A DNA stretch of 64,000 nt. Source: Petralouisia muris. GTDB lineage: Bacteria > Bacillota > Clostridia > Lachnospirales > Lachnospiraceae. The stretch is taken from contig NZ_SRYA01000014.1 of NCBI RefSeq assembly GCF_004793545.1, positions 1 to 64,000 on the forward strand. The letters run 5' to 3'. The translations under genes were made by a program, and so were the position numbers. Shown here piece after piece: positions 36,533 to 44,827 of the stretch (positions are counted from its first letter, which is position 1; each line of letters begins with the position of its first letter). The notes under the pieces are model-generated. The model was not told where the DNA came from and ran no database searches. It was given only the letters and a program-made list of their open reading frames with translations.

Positions 36533-38378
36533 GACTGAGTCCTTTCAGAATTAATTCCATATCCAGTAAGGGATGCTGTGTTTCTGCAGCCAGAAAACTG
36601 GCATAAATTAACGTATTTTTAATCATGCTGCCGCTGATCTCAAACTGTCCTGCGAGAAAGTCAAAGTCGATTTCATCGGATATCGGGAGTCTGGCAGGAA
36701 TCATGGACTGCCACATCTGAAGCCTTAAGCCGGCGTCAGGCAGCGGAAAGTTAATGATATCGCTGATTCTGCGGCGGAATGCACTGTCAAAATTCTGCAG
36801 ATAGTTGGTGGCCAGAATGCTTACGCCCTCGTATTCCTCCATTTTCTGCAGCAGAAAGGCAATTTCCATATTACTGTACTTATCGTTGGATTCTTTGATT
36901 TCCGTCCGTTTGGAAAAGAGCACGTCTGCCTCATCAAAAAAGAGGATGGCCATACTTTTTTCCGCTTCTCCGAATATACGATTCAGCTTTTTTTCTGTTT
37001 CTCCAATATATTTATCTACAACTGCGGGCAGTTCTACCCGGTACAGTTCCATGTTCAGTTCAGAGGCCATAACCTGGGCGGCCATGGTTTTCCCAGTGCC
37101 TGGGGGTCCGGCGAAAATCATGGAAACGCCGTTGCCATAGGCGGATTTTTCCAGAAAGCCCCATTCTTCATAGACCAGCTTTCGATTGCGGATTCGTTCT
37201 ATGATATGGAACAGTTTCTGTTTTGTGAGCGTGGGAAGGATCAGATCGTCCATCTGGTAAAAGCCGGGGATTTTTTTGGCGTATTTATCCAAAGAATGAG
37301 AGGAAACCTGGAGTATGGCCTTTCTCAGATGTTCCCCGGTAATGACGTCGGTTCCATTGCTTAGAGCGTAAGATCTGGCGAGTTCCAGAATATCCTTCAT
37401 TCTGCCGGGCAGAAAATTGTACCGGTGTAAAAAATCCGTCCGTGTTTCTTCACATTCCCATTGGTAGGAGTGGGTAAGTGTTTCAAATAGATTTTTGTCT
37501 TCTAATACCTGCTGAGCGGAGAGAAAAAAAGGAAGGTACTGACGTTGAATGGAGCGAATATGTGGAAGCTCTGGTCCTGTGCCCAGAAGGAAAATAGTTT
37601 CTTCTTCTTTCAGCCAGTGAAAGAGAGGCGTCAGATCCTCTTCTTCTTTCGGTAATTCCAGAACAAACATGGCATGGTTTATAAGGCATTCTATCTGTAT
37701 TTCCCGAAGCTGGTGTTCGGTTTGAAGCTGTTCATAAGATATCACCGCAAGATCCATGTGGGATTCTGCGGCAAGATAAGCGTAATTCAATTTCCGTCCG
37801 CTTCCTTCCCGGCCTTGCAGATAGACCAGTTTTTTCCCGGGAATCTCCGAAATACAGTGGAGGATTTTAGGATATAAACAGATGTTTCTGCCCAGAGGAG
37901 GCAGCGGATTTCCTTTTGTGTGATACCATTCCAGGCCAGGAATGTATTGGGATTCTAACAGGAACCCCTGTAAAAAGAGAAAAATCCTGGGTGTGATCCG
38001 GAGGCTTTCTGGCAGCTTTGCTGGCTCCTGTTCCCGGTAAAAGAGCAGTGGAGCAGACTGGTAATACAATTCTGTTCCGGGAAAATCAGGAGATTCGTTT
38101 TTCCAGAACAGCTTCCAGGCGGAAAGAGTCAGCAGTTCTCCTTTTCTTTCAGTATAGAGTGATGCTGCCAGCAGCAGAAGTTCTTCCTGTTCCAGCCTGG
38201 CGGAGAGGGCAAGGTATAAAAAAGGAGAAAATACGCCCTGTTCTGCACTTGTTACAGATTTTTGCAGCAGGGCAGAAAAAGATTCTTTCGGATGGAAAGC
38301 TGTCTGCTGTTCCCATACATGGTTGCCCCAGTCAGTTAAATCATTTAAAAATTCCTGATAATCGTGGTAGGTATCCAT
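36465..38378 (-). CDS. AAA+ ATPase of the contractile injection system
   Basis: This 637-residue cytoplasmic ATPase belongs to the class that accompanies extracellular CIS (Afp15-like). The C-terminal AAA+ module is complete: Walker A GPPGTGKT at about 424-431, Walker B ILFFDEAD near 480 and a sensor/arginine region FDSAFRRRI near 530. An earlier region (LQGREGSGRK, near 190) looks like a degenerate second ATPase domain, so the protein probably evolved from a tandem AAA+ form. I place the start at the ATG 38378 because GGAGG lies five bases before it; the frame stays open to 38390. In other systems such ATPases are needed for assembly or recycling. Confidence 0.88.
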   Translation of the reverse strand: MDTYHDYQEFLNDLTDWGNHVWEQQTAFHPKESFSALLQKSVTSAEQGVFSPFLYLALSARLEQEELLLLAASLYTERKGELLTLSAWKLFWKNESPDFPGTELYYQSAPLLFYREQEPAKLPESLRITPRIFLFLQGFLLESQYIPGLEWYHTKGNPLPPLGRNICLYPKILHCISEIPGKKLVYLQGREGSGRKLNYAYLAAESHMDLAVISYEQLQTEHQLREIQIECLINHAMFVLELPKEEEDLTPLFHWLKEEETIFLLGTGPELPHIRSIQRQYLPFFLSAQQVLEDKNLFETLTHSYQWECEETRTDFLHRYNFLPGRMKDILELARSYALSNGTDVITGEHLRKAILQVSSHSLDKYAKKIPGFYQMDDLILPTLTKQKLFHIIERIRNRKLVYEEWGFLEKSAYGNGVSMIFAGPPGTGKTMAAQVMASELNMELYRVELPAVVDKYIGETEKKLNRIFGEAEKSMAILFFDEADVLFSKRTEIKESNDKYSNMEIAFLLQKMEEYEGVSILATNYLQNFDSAFRRRISDIINFPLPDAGLRLQMWQSMIPARLPISDEIDFDFLAGQFEISGSMIKNTLIYASFLAAETQHPLLDMELILKGLSHELEKSGKKLSRDEYGEYGHLF

Positions 38379-38438
38379 TACATCCTCCATCTGTTATGTT
38401 AGATCTGCTTGCAGATCCATGCCCGCCGGATGGTGTTT

Positions 38439-41162
38439 TTAAACACATGCTATGATTTCTTTAAAGGTTTTGCTAAAATCCAGTTCCAGGTCTTTCCGAT
38501 ACAATTGCTGCATCCGGTCATATTGCTGTTTGGCTTCTGCCTGCCTGCCGTTTTTGTACAGGCAGACAATGAACTGTGATACGATTTCTTCGCTATAAGG
38601 GTCTGTTTCAAGCATTCTCTGGAAAAAGGGAAGGGCGGCTTCCGGATGGTTCTGAATGTCTTTGCTGGCGGCCCCGGATTTTAATACCTTAAGGTATTGA
38701 TTTTCCAGTTCTTTTGCCTTGCCATAGGACCATAGATAACCGCTGCTTCCCATATAGCTTCCGGGATAGAGCTGCATAATCTGTTCCGGATGTTTCTCAC
38801 ATGATTTTGGATCATTTAAATACGTCAATAATGTTTCCAGATCAGAATCTACAAGTTGCATGTTCAGAGAATATTTCTTATGTTCATAGGAAATCAGATC
38901 TTCCAGACCTTCCGGTATAAAAGACTGACGGATGCTGTAAAGGGTGGTATGGAACAGGGCGATAGCGCTTTTGATTCCTGCATCCGGCCATAACAGTTCG
39001 ATCAGGGCTTCTCTGGAGACGCTGGCTCCCTGCAGATGGAACAGGTAGGCAAACAATTCCCGCGCTTTTTTTGTCCGCCATTTCAGGGGCTGGCCTTCTG
39101 CGCCGGGAAGGAATACAAAGAAGCCGTCCATGCATTGGATTTTAATTTTTCCACTCTTTTTCTGTTCCGCAAAATCTTCTTTTTGAGAAATGAGATAAGG
39201 AGCAGCCATGGTATTTTTCTGGATAGAGCGGATTTCCTTTAAGATCTGTTGGTGTTTTGAAGTAAAACCAAGATTCCATATATGGTTTCTGGTCAAAAAT
39301 GTATTTCCGGTTCTGGATTGTTCTATTGCTTTCCGGTGATCTCCCTCATCCCAGGATAAAACAGCCAGCATTTCCCAGGCAGCGGCTGTTTGCAGAGTCT
39401 CATGGGAGGAATGTTGGATGATGTCTCTGGCAATCTGGCGGGCAGCTGGATAATCAGCGGACAGATAAGAGGCTTTCATTTGTTCCGCAAGGATGCAGTT
39501 GCGCAGAAGAAAGCCTTCCGGAATATGTTCAAGGCGTACATCCTGTATGGAGCATGTTTGTGCCGGTTTCCGGTTCAGGAAAGAAAGAATCTGCAGTGCA
39601 GCCAGCAAAAAAGAATTTTCCTGAAATTGAATGCCCCGGCTGGTCAGTGTGGTAAGAAGCTGTACAGCTTCTTCTGACTGCTGCAGGCAGCAGTTTATCT
39701 TGATCTGTTCGGTGCAGACTGCTTCTGCAGTTTCATTCCAGAAAGTTTTATGGTCTTCAAAGGCCTGAGCCAAAAATATACCAGCCTGGGACAGTTCTCC
39801 GGCTTTGCGGCTTTCAGAGGCCTGAAACAGCCGGACTTTTTTGTAATCCTGTATCCGTCCTTCTTCATAGAATTCTTTTCCTGCCTGTTCAATCTGCTGA
39901 TTTGCTTCTGCGGTATTTCCAATGGCCATTAAATATTTTCCATATATAAATCTGGCTTTGGAGGTCAGGATACAATGTTCCCGGTCAAGAAATGCAAACC
40001 ATCGCTCCATGGTTCCATAAAGCCGGTCTTCCAGTATGGAGTCACCAGAGACCTCAATAACTGCCTGGACAATATCTGCGGCTTTCCCGCGGCATGCGTA
40101 TTCTGCTGCCTGAATCCGGTCATTCGTTTTCAGAAGAAAATAAGCGGCGGTCTGCAGAACATCCTGTTGTTCTTCCAATGTTGTCTGAGATAACAGAAAG
40201 CGCCGGAAAATAGAATGATAGCAGTACAGGCTGCTGACTTCGCCTAATGTCTGAACAAAGAGTTTTTCATTTACCAGGTAACGCAGCATACTTTCTGAGT
40301 TATGGATGCCAACTACTTTATTACAGATGGCAGGCGTCATGTAGTCTAAAACCGCTGTTTGTTTCAGGAATGTCTGAATGTCAAAGGGAAGCATTTTGTA
40401 TACCCGTGTCATAAAATAGTCGGAAACTTCCAGATTTTCGCAGATTTCCTTCAGATTCTCCATAGTGGTATTTTTTTTCTGCTGCCGCAGTTGAAGCATG
40501 ATCTGAGCAACGCCTACCGGCCAGCCTTCGGTACAGCCATATATCAGGTTTGCCCATTGGATGTCCTGTATGCCCATATCGTTTAGAAATATTGCAATTT
40601 CCTCTGGTTGAAACTGCAGCTCCTTCATGCCAATACAGACTGCCCGGCCGCTTTGGGTATACTTGTCAAAAAAGTGGGGCAGGGAACGTTTTTCCACAAT
40701 AAACAACCGGATTTTTTTGTCCATGGTTTCTATTAAGATGTCCAGCAGATTAAAAATATCCGGATTGTTGATTTCCTGAAAATCATCAAAGATTACATTT
40801 AAAAATTCGATTTGCGTATCCAGCCACAGAACCAGCTGCTCCATTAATATATCAATATTTTCCGGAAGAGAGCCGGAAACCTTAAAGTCGTTTTTTATAT
40901 TGCCCAGCGCATACTGGACAGATTTTGTAAAGTTCTGAATAAAAGACATCAGATCATTGTCTGTATCACTGATGCTGTACCAGGCGCTTTTTTCGGGAAC
41001 ATGATGTATGTAATGAGCCAGCACTTGAGTTTTTCCATAACCGGCGCCGGCATTGAGCAGAATAATACCTGCTTCTGATGAAGAGAGGAAGGTGTCTGCT
41101 GCTCGTTCGGTATATCCTTTGTCTACGTTTGGTATTTGAATTTTGCTGTTTTCCTTCTTCAT
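38439..41162 (-). CDS. STAND ATPase regulator with SARP-type C-terminus
   Basis: This 907-residue signal-transduction regulator has an N-terminal NTPase domain with Walker A NAGAGYGKTQ at about 38-47, followed by helical repeats of the MalT/STAND type at about 330-660. The C-terminus is a winged helix of the OmpR/SARP type at about 675-770, with KARELFAYLFHLQGASV and LIELLWPDAG, then a BTAD helical domain (about 775-907). SARP regulators recruit RNA polymerase at promoters with poor -35 boxes. It is divergent from the CIS structural operon and precedes the CIS ATPase by 60 bases, so it is the natural candidate for CIS control. Confidence 0.85.
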   Translation of the reverse strand: MKKENSKIQIPNVDKGYTERAADTFLSSSEAGIILLNAGAGYGKTQVLAHYIHHVPEKSAWYSISDTDNDLMSFIQNFTKSVQYALGNIKNDFKVSGSLPENIDILMEQLVLWLDTQIEFLNVIFDDFQEINNPDIFNLLDILIETMDKKIRLFIVEKRSLPHFFDKYTQSGRAVCIGMKELQFQPEEIAIFLNDMGIQDIQWANLIYGCTEGWPVGVAQIMLQLRQQKKNTTMENLKEICENLEVSDYFMTRVYKMLPFDIQTFLKQTAVLDYMTPAICNKVVGIHNSESMLRYLVNEKLFVQTLGEVSSLYCYHSIFRRFLLSQTTLEEQQDVLQTAAYFLLKTNDRIQAAEYACRGKAADIVQAVIEVSGDSILEDRLYGTMERWFAFLDREHCILTSKARFIYGKYLMAIGNTAEANQQIEQAGKEFYEEGRIQDYKKVRLFQASESRKAGELSQAGIFLAQAFEDHKTFWNETAEAVCTEQIKINCCLQQSEEAVQLLTTLTSRGIQFQENSFLLAALQILSFLNRKPAQTCSIQDVRLEHIPEGFLLRNCILAEQMKASYLSADYPAARQIARDIIQHSSHETLQTAAAWEMLAVLSWDEGDHRKAIEQSRTGNTFLTRNHIWNLGFTSKHQQILKEIRSIQKNTMAAPYLISQKEDFAEQKKSGKIKIQCMDGFFVFLPGAEGQPLKWRTKKARELFAYLFHLQGASVSREALIELLWPDAGIKSAIALFHTTLYSIRQSFIPEGLEDLISYEHKKYSLNMQLVDSDLETLLTYLNDPKSCEKHPEQIMQLYPGSYMGSSGYLWSYGKAKELENQYLKVLKSGAASKDIQNHPEAALPFFQRMLETDPYSEEIVSQFIVCLYKNGRQAEAKQQYDRMQQLYRKDLELDFSKTFKEIIACV

Positions 41163-41199
41163 AGCTGTCTTATCTTTCTGTTTTTTCTGCTAAAACCAG

Positions 41200-41223
41200 G
41201 GCGTCAAAAGCATTTCTGACGCC
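41200..41223. promoter_or_regulatory. Inverted repeat in the regulator/CIS intergenic region
   Basis: GGCGTCA and TGACGCC form a perfect seven-base inverted repeat with a ten-base loop. It lies 38 bases upstream of the regulator start, in its leader. It could be a hairpin in that mRNA or an operator. Confidence 0.4.
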
Positions 41224-41368
41224 TCAATCTTGTTAGTAGGATCTATTTGAAATAATTGTAGCATTTGTCATATGAGAGTTCTACAAAATGGGACGAGCGG
41301 CAAATTTAGAGGGACAAAAATCTTTGAATGGATTTGTACTGTTCAGAATTTTGTTTAGTGGGTGGTTT

Positions 41369-41374
41369 TATAAT
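41369..41374 (+). promoter_or_regulatory. Candidate CIS operon promoter (-10 without clear -35)
   Basis: TATAAT is perfect, but the sequence 17 bases upstream (GAATTT) is not a -35 box. Further upstream GGGAC occurs at 41291 and 41311, 20 bases apart. SARP activators commonly bind direct repeats next to a weak -35, so this suits control by the adjacent regulator. The remaining part of 41163-41461 contains AAAGGAGG at 41413-41420 and a short frame (41440-41469) overlapping the sheath start. Confidence 0.45.
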
Positions 41375-41461
41375 CAAAAAAGCAATATGTTACACGATGA
41401 ATTTATAAAAGGAAAGGAGGTAGCCGGCATTAGCGGTAAATGCTGCTGATGTCGGAAGATT

Positions 41462-43198
41462 ATGGCTGAATATTTATCACCAGGCGTATATGTAGAGGAA
41501 TTTGATTCAGGCGGAAAGCCGATGGAAGGCGTTGGTACAAGTACAGCCGGTTTTATCGGCCTTGCAGAAAGAGGGCCGGCGGAAGGCATTCCGCAGCTTG
41601 TTACCAATTTTGCGGATTTTAAGAGGAAGTTTGGCGGATATCTTTCTGAAAATGAGTTTGGAGAATACCGATTTTTATCCTATGCAGTGGAGCACTTTTT
41701 TGTAAACGGCGGTTCCCGATGCTTTATTTCCCGTGTGGCCCCTGGCGATGCGAAGGCTGCACAGGCCAGAGTTCCGGCTCAGGATACGGTACTTCGAGTA
41801 CAGGCGAAAAATCCCGGATTGTGGGGAAACAGCATGAGTATTGTGGTAACGCCGGCAAGCAAGGCAAAAACCCAGATTCTGGAAGAACTTCAGACTGCCG
41901 ATGGCAAACAGTATTCGGTTAAGAGTTCTGCAGGCTTTAACGAGGGAGATGTGGTTGTATATAAGGACATGACCAATGTGGTGTACAACCGTGTGGTTAA
42001 GAGCCAGGATAATATTATTGTATTTGAAAAGGAATTTGAGCAGGATGTTGTGGACAAAAACCTGCTGCCTTCCAAAGTGATTTCCACCTGTGAATTCAAT
42101 CTGGAAGTGAAGTATGACGACATTGTGGAATTTTATGAAAATCTGTCTTTCAATGTGTCTATCCCCAATTATGTTGAGAAGAAGACAGCAAAGTCAGATC
42201 TCATTGAAGTGAAGTATGTGGGAAGCGCCAAAAGTGAAGCGGTGGCTCCTTTTGACGAAATCGCCGGAGAAGATCCGGAGAAAGCATTCTGCGTGGTTAA
42301 CTTGAAGGGAGGAAGCAACGGTTCCGTGTCCAGTATCAGCGCCGCAGATTTCATCGGCGTAGATAAGGGGGCAGGGAAGCGTACCGGTATTCAGTCTTTC
42401 CTGGATAATGACAATGTTTCTATTATGGCGGTTCCAGGCGTGGTAGACCCCAATGTGCAGTTAATGCTGGTGGCTCACTGCGAGAATCTTGCCAGCCGTT
42501 TTGCGGTACTGGATATGCCCAGAAATGCGAAAAAAATGGATGACATTATTGCTCATAGAGAAATTGTGGACAGCAATTATGCAGCCATGTATCATCCCTG
42601 GCTGGAAGTATTTGATCCCCTGGATAAGAAAAATATGGCGATTCCGCCTTCTGGTTCCGTTATCGGAATTTATGCCCGCAGCGACAATACCAGAGGAGTA
42701 CATAAGGCTCCGGCCAATGAAACGGTACGGGCATGTGTGGGACTGGACTGCCAGTTCAACAAAGGTGAGCAGGACATTCTGAATCCAAAGGGAGTCAACC
42801 TGATTCGTTCTTTCACGGGACAGGGCATCCGTGTATGGGGCGCGCGTACAGCAAGCAGCGACGGAAGCTGGAAATACATTAACGTCCGCCGTTTGTTTAT
42901 TTTTATTGAAGAGAGTATTAAGGCCAATACCAACTGGGCGGTGTTTGAGCCAAACGATGAGGTATTGTGGGTACGTGTGAAACGGACGATTGATGTGTTC
43001 CTGACAGGGCTCTGGAGGAATGGCGCTCTTGCAGGCTCGGCGCCTTCGGAAGCATTTTTTGTCAACTGCGGCAGAAATACCATGAGTCAGGATGATATTG
43101 ACAACGGAAGACTGGTCTGCGTGATCGGCATTGCACCGGTGAAACCTGCAGAATTTGTAATTTTCAGGATTTCACAGAAAACAGGTGATTCCGTATAA
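41462..43198 (+). CDS. Contractile sheath protein
   Basis: This 578-residue sheath subunit starts with EYLSPGVYVEEFDSGGKP and has the typical early segment GLAERGP, then NGGSRCFISRV. Its conserved C-terminal domain contains RTIDVFLTGLWRNGALAG and an EAFFVNCGRNTMS segment. These mark the phage_sheath_1 family, related to eCIS sheath proteins. Sheath subunits stack around the inner tube and contract to drive it through a membrane. The size suits a sheath with an extra middle domain at about residues 110-250. A GGAAG element precedes the ATG, and a nine-codon frame overlapping the start may couple translation. It is the first structural gene of the operon. Confidence 0.93.
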   Translation: MAEYLSPGVYVEEFDSGGKPMEGVGTSTAGFIGLAERGPAEGIPQLVTNFADFKRKFGGYLSENEFGEYRFLSYAVEHFFVNGGSRCFISRVAPGDAKAAQARVPAQDTVLRVQAKNPGLWGNSMSIVVTPASKAKTQILEELQTADGKQYSVKSSAGFNEGDVVVYKDMTNVVYNRVVKSQDNIIVFEKEFEQDVVDKNLLPSKVISTCEFNLEVKYDDIVEFYENLSFNVSIPNYVEKKTAKSDLIEVKYVGSAKSEAVAPFDEIAGEDPEKAFCVVNLKGGSNGSVSSISAADFIGVDKGAGKRTGIQSFLDNDNVSIMAVPGVVDPNVQLMLVAHCENLASRFAVLDMPRNAKKMDDIIAHREIVDSNYAAMYHPWLEVFDPLDKKNMAIPPSGSVIGIYARSDNTRGVHKAPANETVRACVGLDCQFNKGEQDILNPKGVNLIRSFTGQGIRVWGARTASSDGSWKYINVRRLFIFIEESIKANTNWAVFEPNDEVLWVRVKRTIDVFLTGLWRNGALAGSAPSEAFFVNCGRNTMSQDDIDNGRLVCVIGIAPVKPAEFVIFRISQKTGDSV

Positions 43199-43251
43199 AG
43201 AATAACACATTTCTCTGAATGAAAGGAATTGGAAAGGAGCGTTGTGAGGAG

Positions 43252-43677
43252 ATGGCAAGTACTCCATATGGAAAGTTTAGATATAAGGTGGAAATAGACG
43301 GTCTGGAGGCGGGCGGTTTTTCCGAGGCATCCGGATTCGATGCGTCAATTGATGTCATTGAGTATCGCGAGGGCGATATGGTACAGACGCCTATGAAACT
43401 CCCAGGTCTGAAAAAATACGGAAATATTACGTTAAAGAAGGGCGTTGCAGATTCCATGGTAATGTATGAATGGATGATTGCAGGCGTGGAAGGCGAAGTG
43501 GAGCGTAAGACAATTACTATTACGATTCTGGATGAAACCGAGACAGCTACCGCCTCCTGGCAGGTAATCAATGCATGGCCTGCAAAATACACAGCACCGG
43601 ATTTCAGTGCGACAACTTCTGATGTTGCCATTGAGTCCCTTGAAATTGCCCATGAGGGAATGACCAGAGTTTCGTAA
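43252..43677 (+). CDS. Tube protein 1 (Hcp/gp19-like)
   Basis: This 141-residue protein, MASTPYGKFRYKVEIDG onward, belongs to the tail-tube family (T4 gp19-like) that forms the hollow needle inside the sheath. The repeating beta structure is suggested by EIDGLEAGGFSEASGFD and VERKTITITILDETE. I set the start at the ATG 43252, the usual family N-terminus, rather than the earlier ATG at 43219. AAAGGAG lies 12 bases upstream. A second tube-like gene follows about 670 bases later, as is usual in eCIS clusters. Confidence 0.92.
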   Translation: MASTPYGKFRYKVEIDGLEAGGFSEASGFDASIDVIEYREGDMVQTPMKLPGLKKYGNITLKKGVADSMVMYEWMIAGVEGEVERKTITITILDETETATASWQVINAWPAKYTAPDFSATTSDVAIESLEIAHEGMTRVS

Positions 43678-43776
43678 GAATTAATTCTGTTGCGTTGTGA
43701 CTGGCAGGTTACATAAATTTATGCTCCGGGCATTGGGAAGACTGTCCGGAGCAGACAGGAAAGTAAAGGTAAAAAA

Positions 43777-44145
43777 ATGTTTGAGACAGAATTTTCTTTT
43801 GTTCTGCCTAAAGGCTATGTGGACAGGGATGGAAATCTCCATCGGGAAGGACGGATGCGTCTGGCTACGGCAGCAGATGAGATCATACCGCTGCGCGACC
43901 CAAGAGTGCAGCATAATCCGGGTTATCTGGTCATTATTCTTCTTTCTCGTGTGATTACCAGCCTGGGAACCATGCCTGCGGTGGACACGAAAGTGATAGA
44001 AGGGCTGTATACGCCGGATCTGGCGTACCTGCAGGATTTGTATGAAAGGGTAAATCAGGCGGAAGTGCCTGCATACCGTACCGTCTGCCCCCACTGCGGG
44101 GAAGAAATTACCGTGCCTGTAAATTTTATGGAAGCCGGGCCATAA
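43777..44145 (+). CDS. Small tail protein with zinc-binding end
   Basis: This 122-residue protein begins FETEFSFVLPKGYVD and ends with a CPHC motif within CPHCGEEITVPV, which may form part of a metal site. Similar small proteins lie between the two tube genes of eCIS clusters and of some phage tails, where they probably act in tube assembly. Its stop is two bases before the next small gene, so the two are tightly coupled. The precise role is not known. Confidence 0.75.
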   Translation: MFETEFSFVLPKGYVDRDGNLHREGRMRLATAADEIIPLRDPRVQHNPGYLVIILLSRVITSLGTMPAVDTKVIEGLYTPDLAYLQDLYERVNQAEVPAYRTVCPHCGEEITVPVNFMEAGP

Positions 44146-44147
44146 AT

Positions 44148-44327
44148 GTGTATCCGGCGGACAAAATTTATGAGGAGGCGGCTTTTATCTCCTATTATGT
44201 GCATTGGAGCAGGGAGGAGGTTCTGGAACTTCCCCATCGGGAACGGCTTCGCTGGTGCAGGGAGATATCGGAGATTAACAGAAAAGTCAGCCATGAACAG
44301 CCGGAAGATGATATTTTCCGGATATAG
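44148..44327 (+). CDS. DUF6760-like small CIS protein
   Basis: This 59-residue protein is read from GTG at 44148 as VYPADKIYEEAAFISYYVHW, then EEVLELPHRERLRWCREI, to a stop at 44327. This pattern of a Tyr-rich helix followed by a WCxEI end matches the DUF6760 family found beside eCIS tubes. The gene uses a GTG start two bases after the preceding stop, so it was easy to overlook. It probably binds the tube or its chaperone; the function is unproven. Confidence 0.75.
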   Translation: MYPADKIYEEAAFISYYVHWSREEVLELPHRERLRWCREISEINRKVSHEQPEDDIFRI

Positions 44328-44351
44328 ACGGCGGGACAGAGGTGAAAAGAG

Positions 44352-44792
44352 ATGGCGGCGCAGGATAATCTTGCAAAACGCACAAAATTCAAAGTGATAT
44401 TAAACGGGATGCCTCTGGGATTTTCCAAAGTATCCAATATATCTGCTACCATGGAATTTGAGACGGTGCCTGAGGGCGGGGTAAACGATAGAGTTCATTA
44501 CCTGCCGAAACCGCGCCAATCCATGGATAAACTGATTCTGGAATATGGCATTGCCAGCGGAGAACTGACCCGCACTACCCTGACAGCAGGGTATGAATTG
44601 AAAAAAGGGATTGTCATTATGGTTATGCCAGAGTCAGGAATGGTTCCCACAGCCACTTATCAGGCCAACTGGGGTATCGTTACCAAATGGGAGATTGACA
44701 CGCTGGACGCCATAAGCAGCGGTCTATTGATTAAAAAAGTGGAAATTTCACACAACGGACTGACGGAAACGATCAATAAGTTCGGAATTTAG
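44352..44792 (+). CDS. Tube protein 2 (gp19-like)
   Basis: This 146-residue second tube-family protein has GMPLGFSKVSNISATMEFE and LPKPRQSMDKLILEYG. In Afp-like particles the second tube protein forms the tube initiator between baseplate and needle, while the first forms the bulk. It shares a fold but little close sequence with tube protein 1. RBS AGAGGTG precedes the ATG. It is followed by a 35-base gap before the long helical protein. Confidence 0.88.
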   Translation: MAAQDNLAKRTKFKVILNGMPLGFSKVSNISATMEFETVPEGGVNDRVHYLPKPRQSMDKLILEYGIASGELTRTTLTAGYELKKGIVIMVMPESGMVPTATYQANWGIVTKWEIDTLDAISSGLLIKKVEISHNGLTETINKFGI

Positions 44793-44827
44793 ATTCGAAT
44801 TACAGAATTGGATGTTAAGGGGGACCC

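Noticed and set aside
38402-38417. A perfect GATCTGC-TT-GCAGATC palindrome between the regulator and ATPase genes
   Set aside because: It is only seven bases per arm with no T run, and could be chance; I did not list it as a site.
44146-44397. An 83-residue arginine-rich frame between the tube genes
   Set aside because: Another frame of the same stretch gives the DUF6760-like protein with a sensible composition; the arginine-rich one is its shadow.
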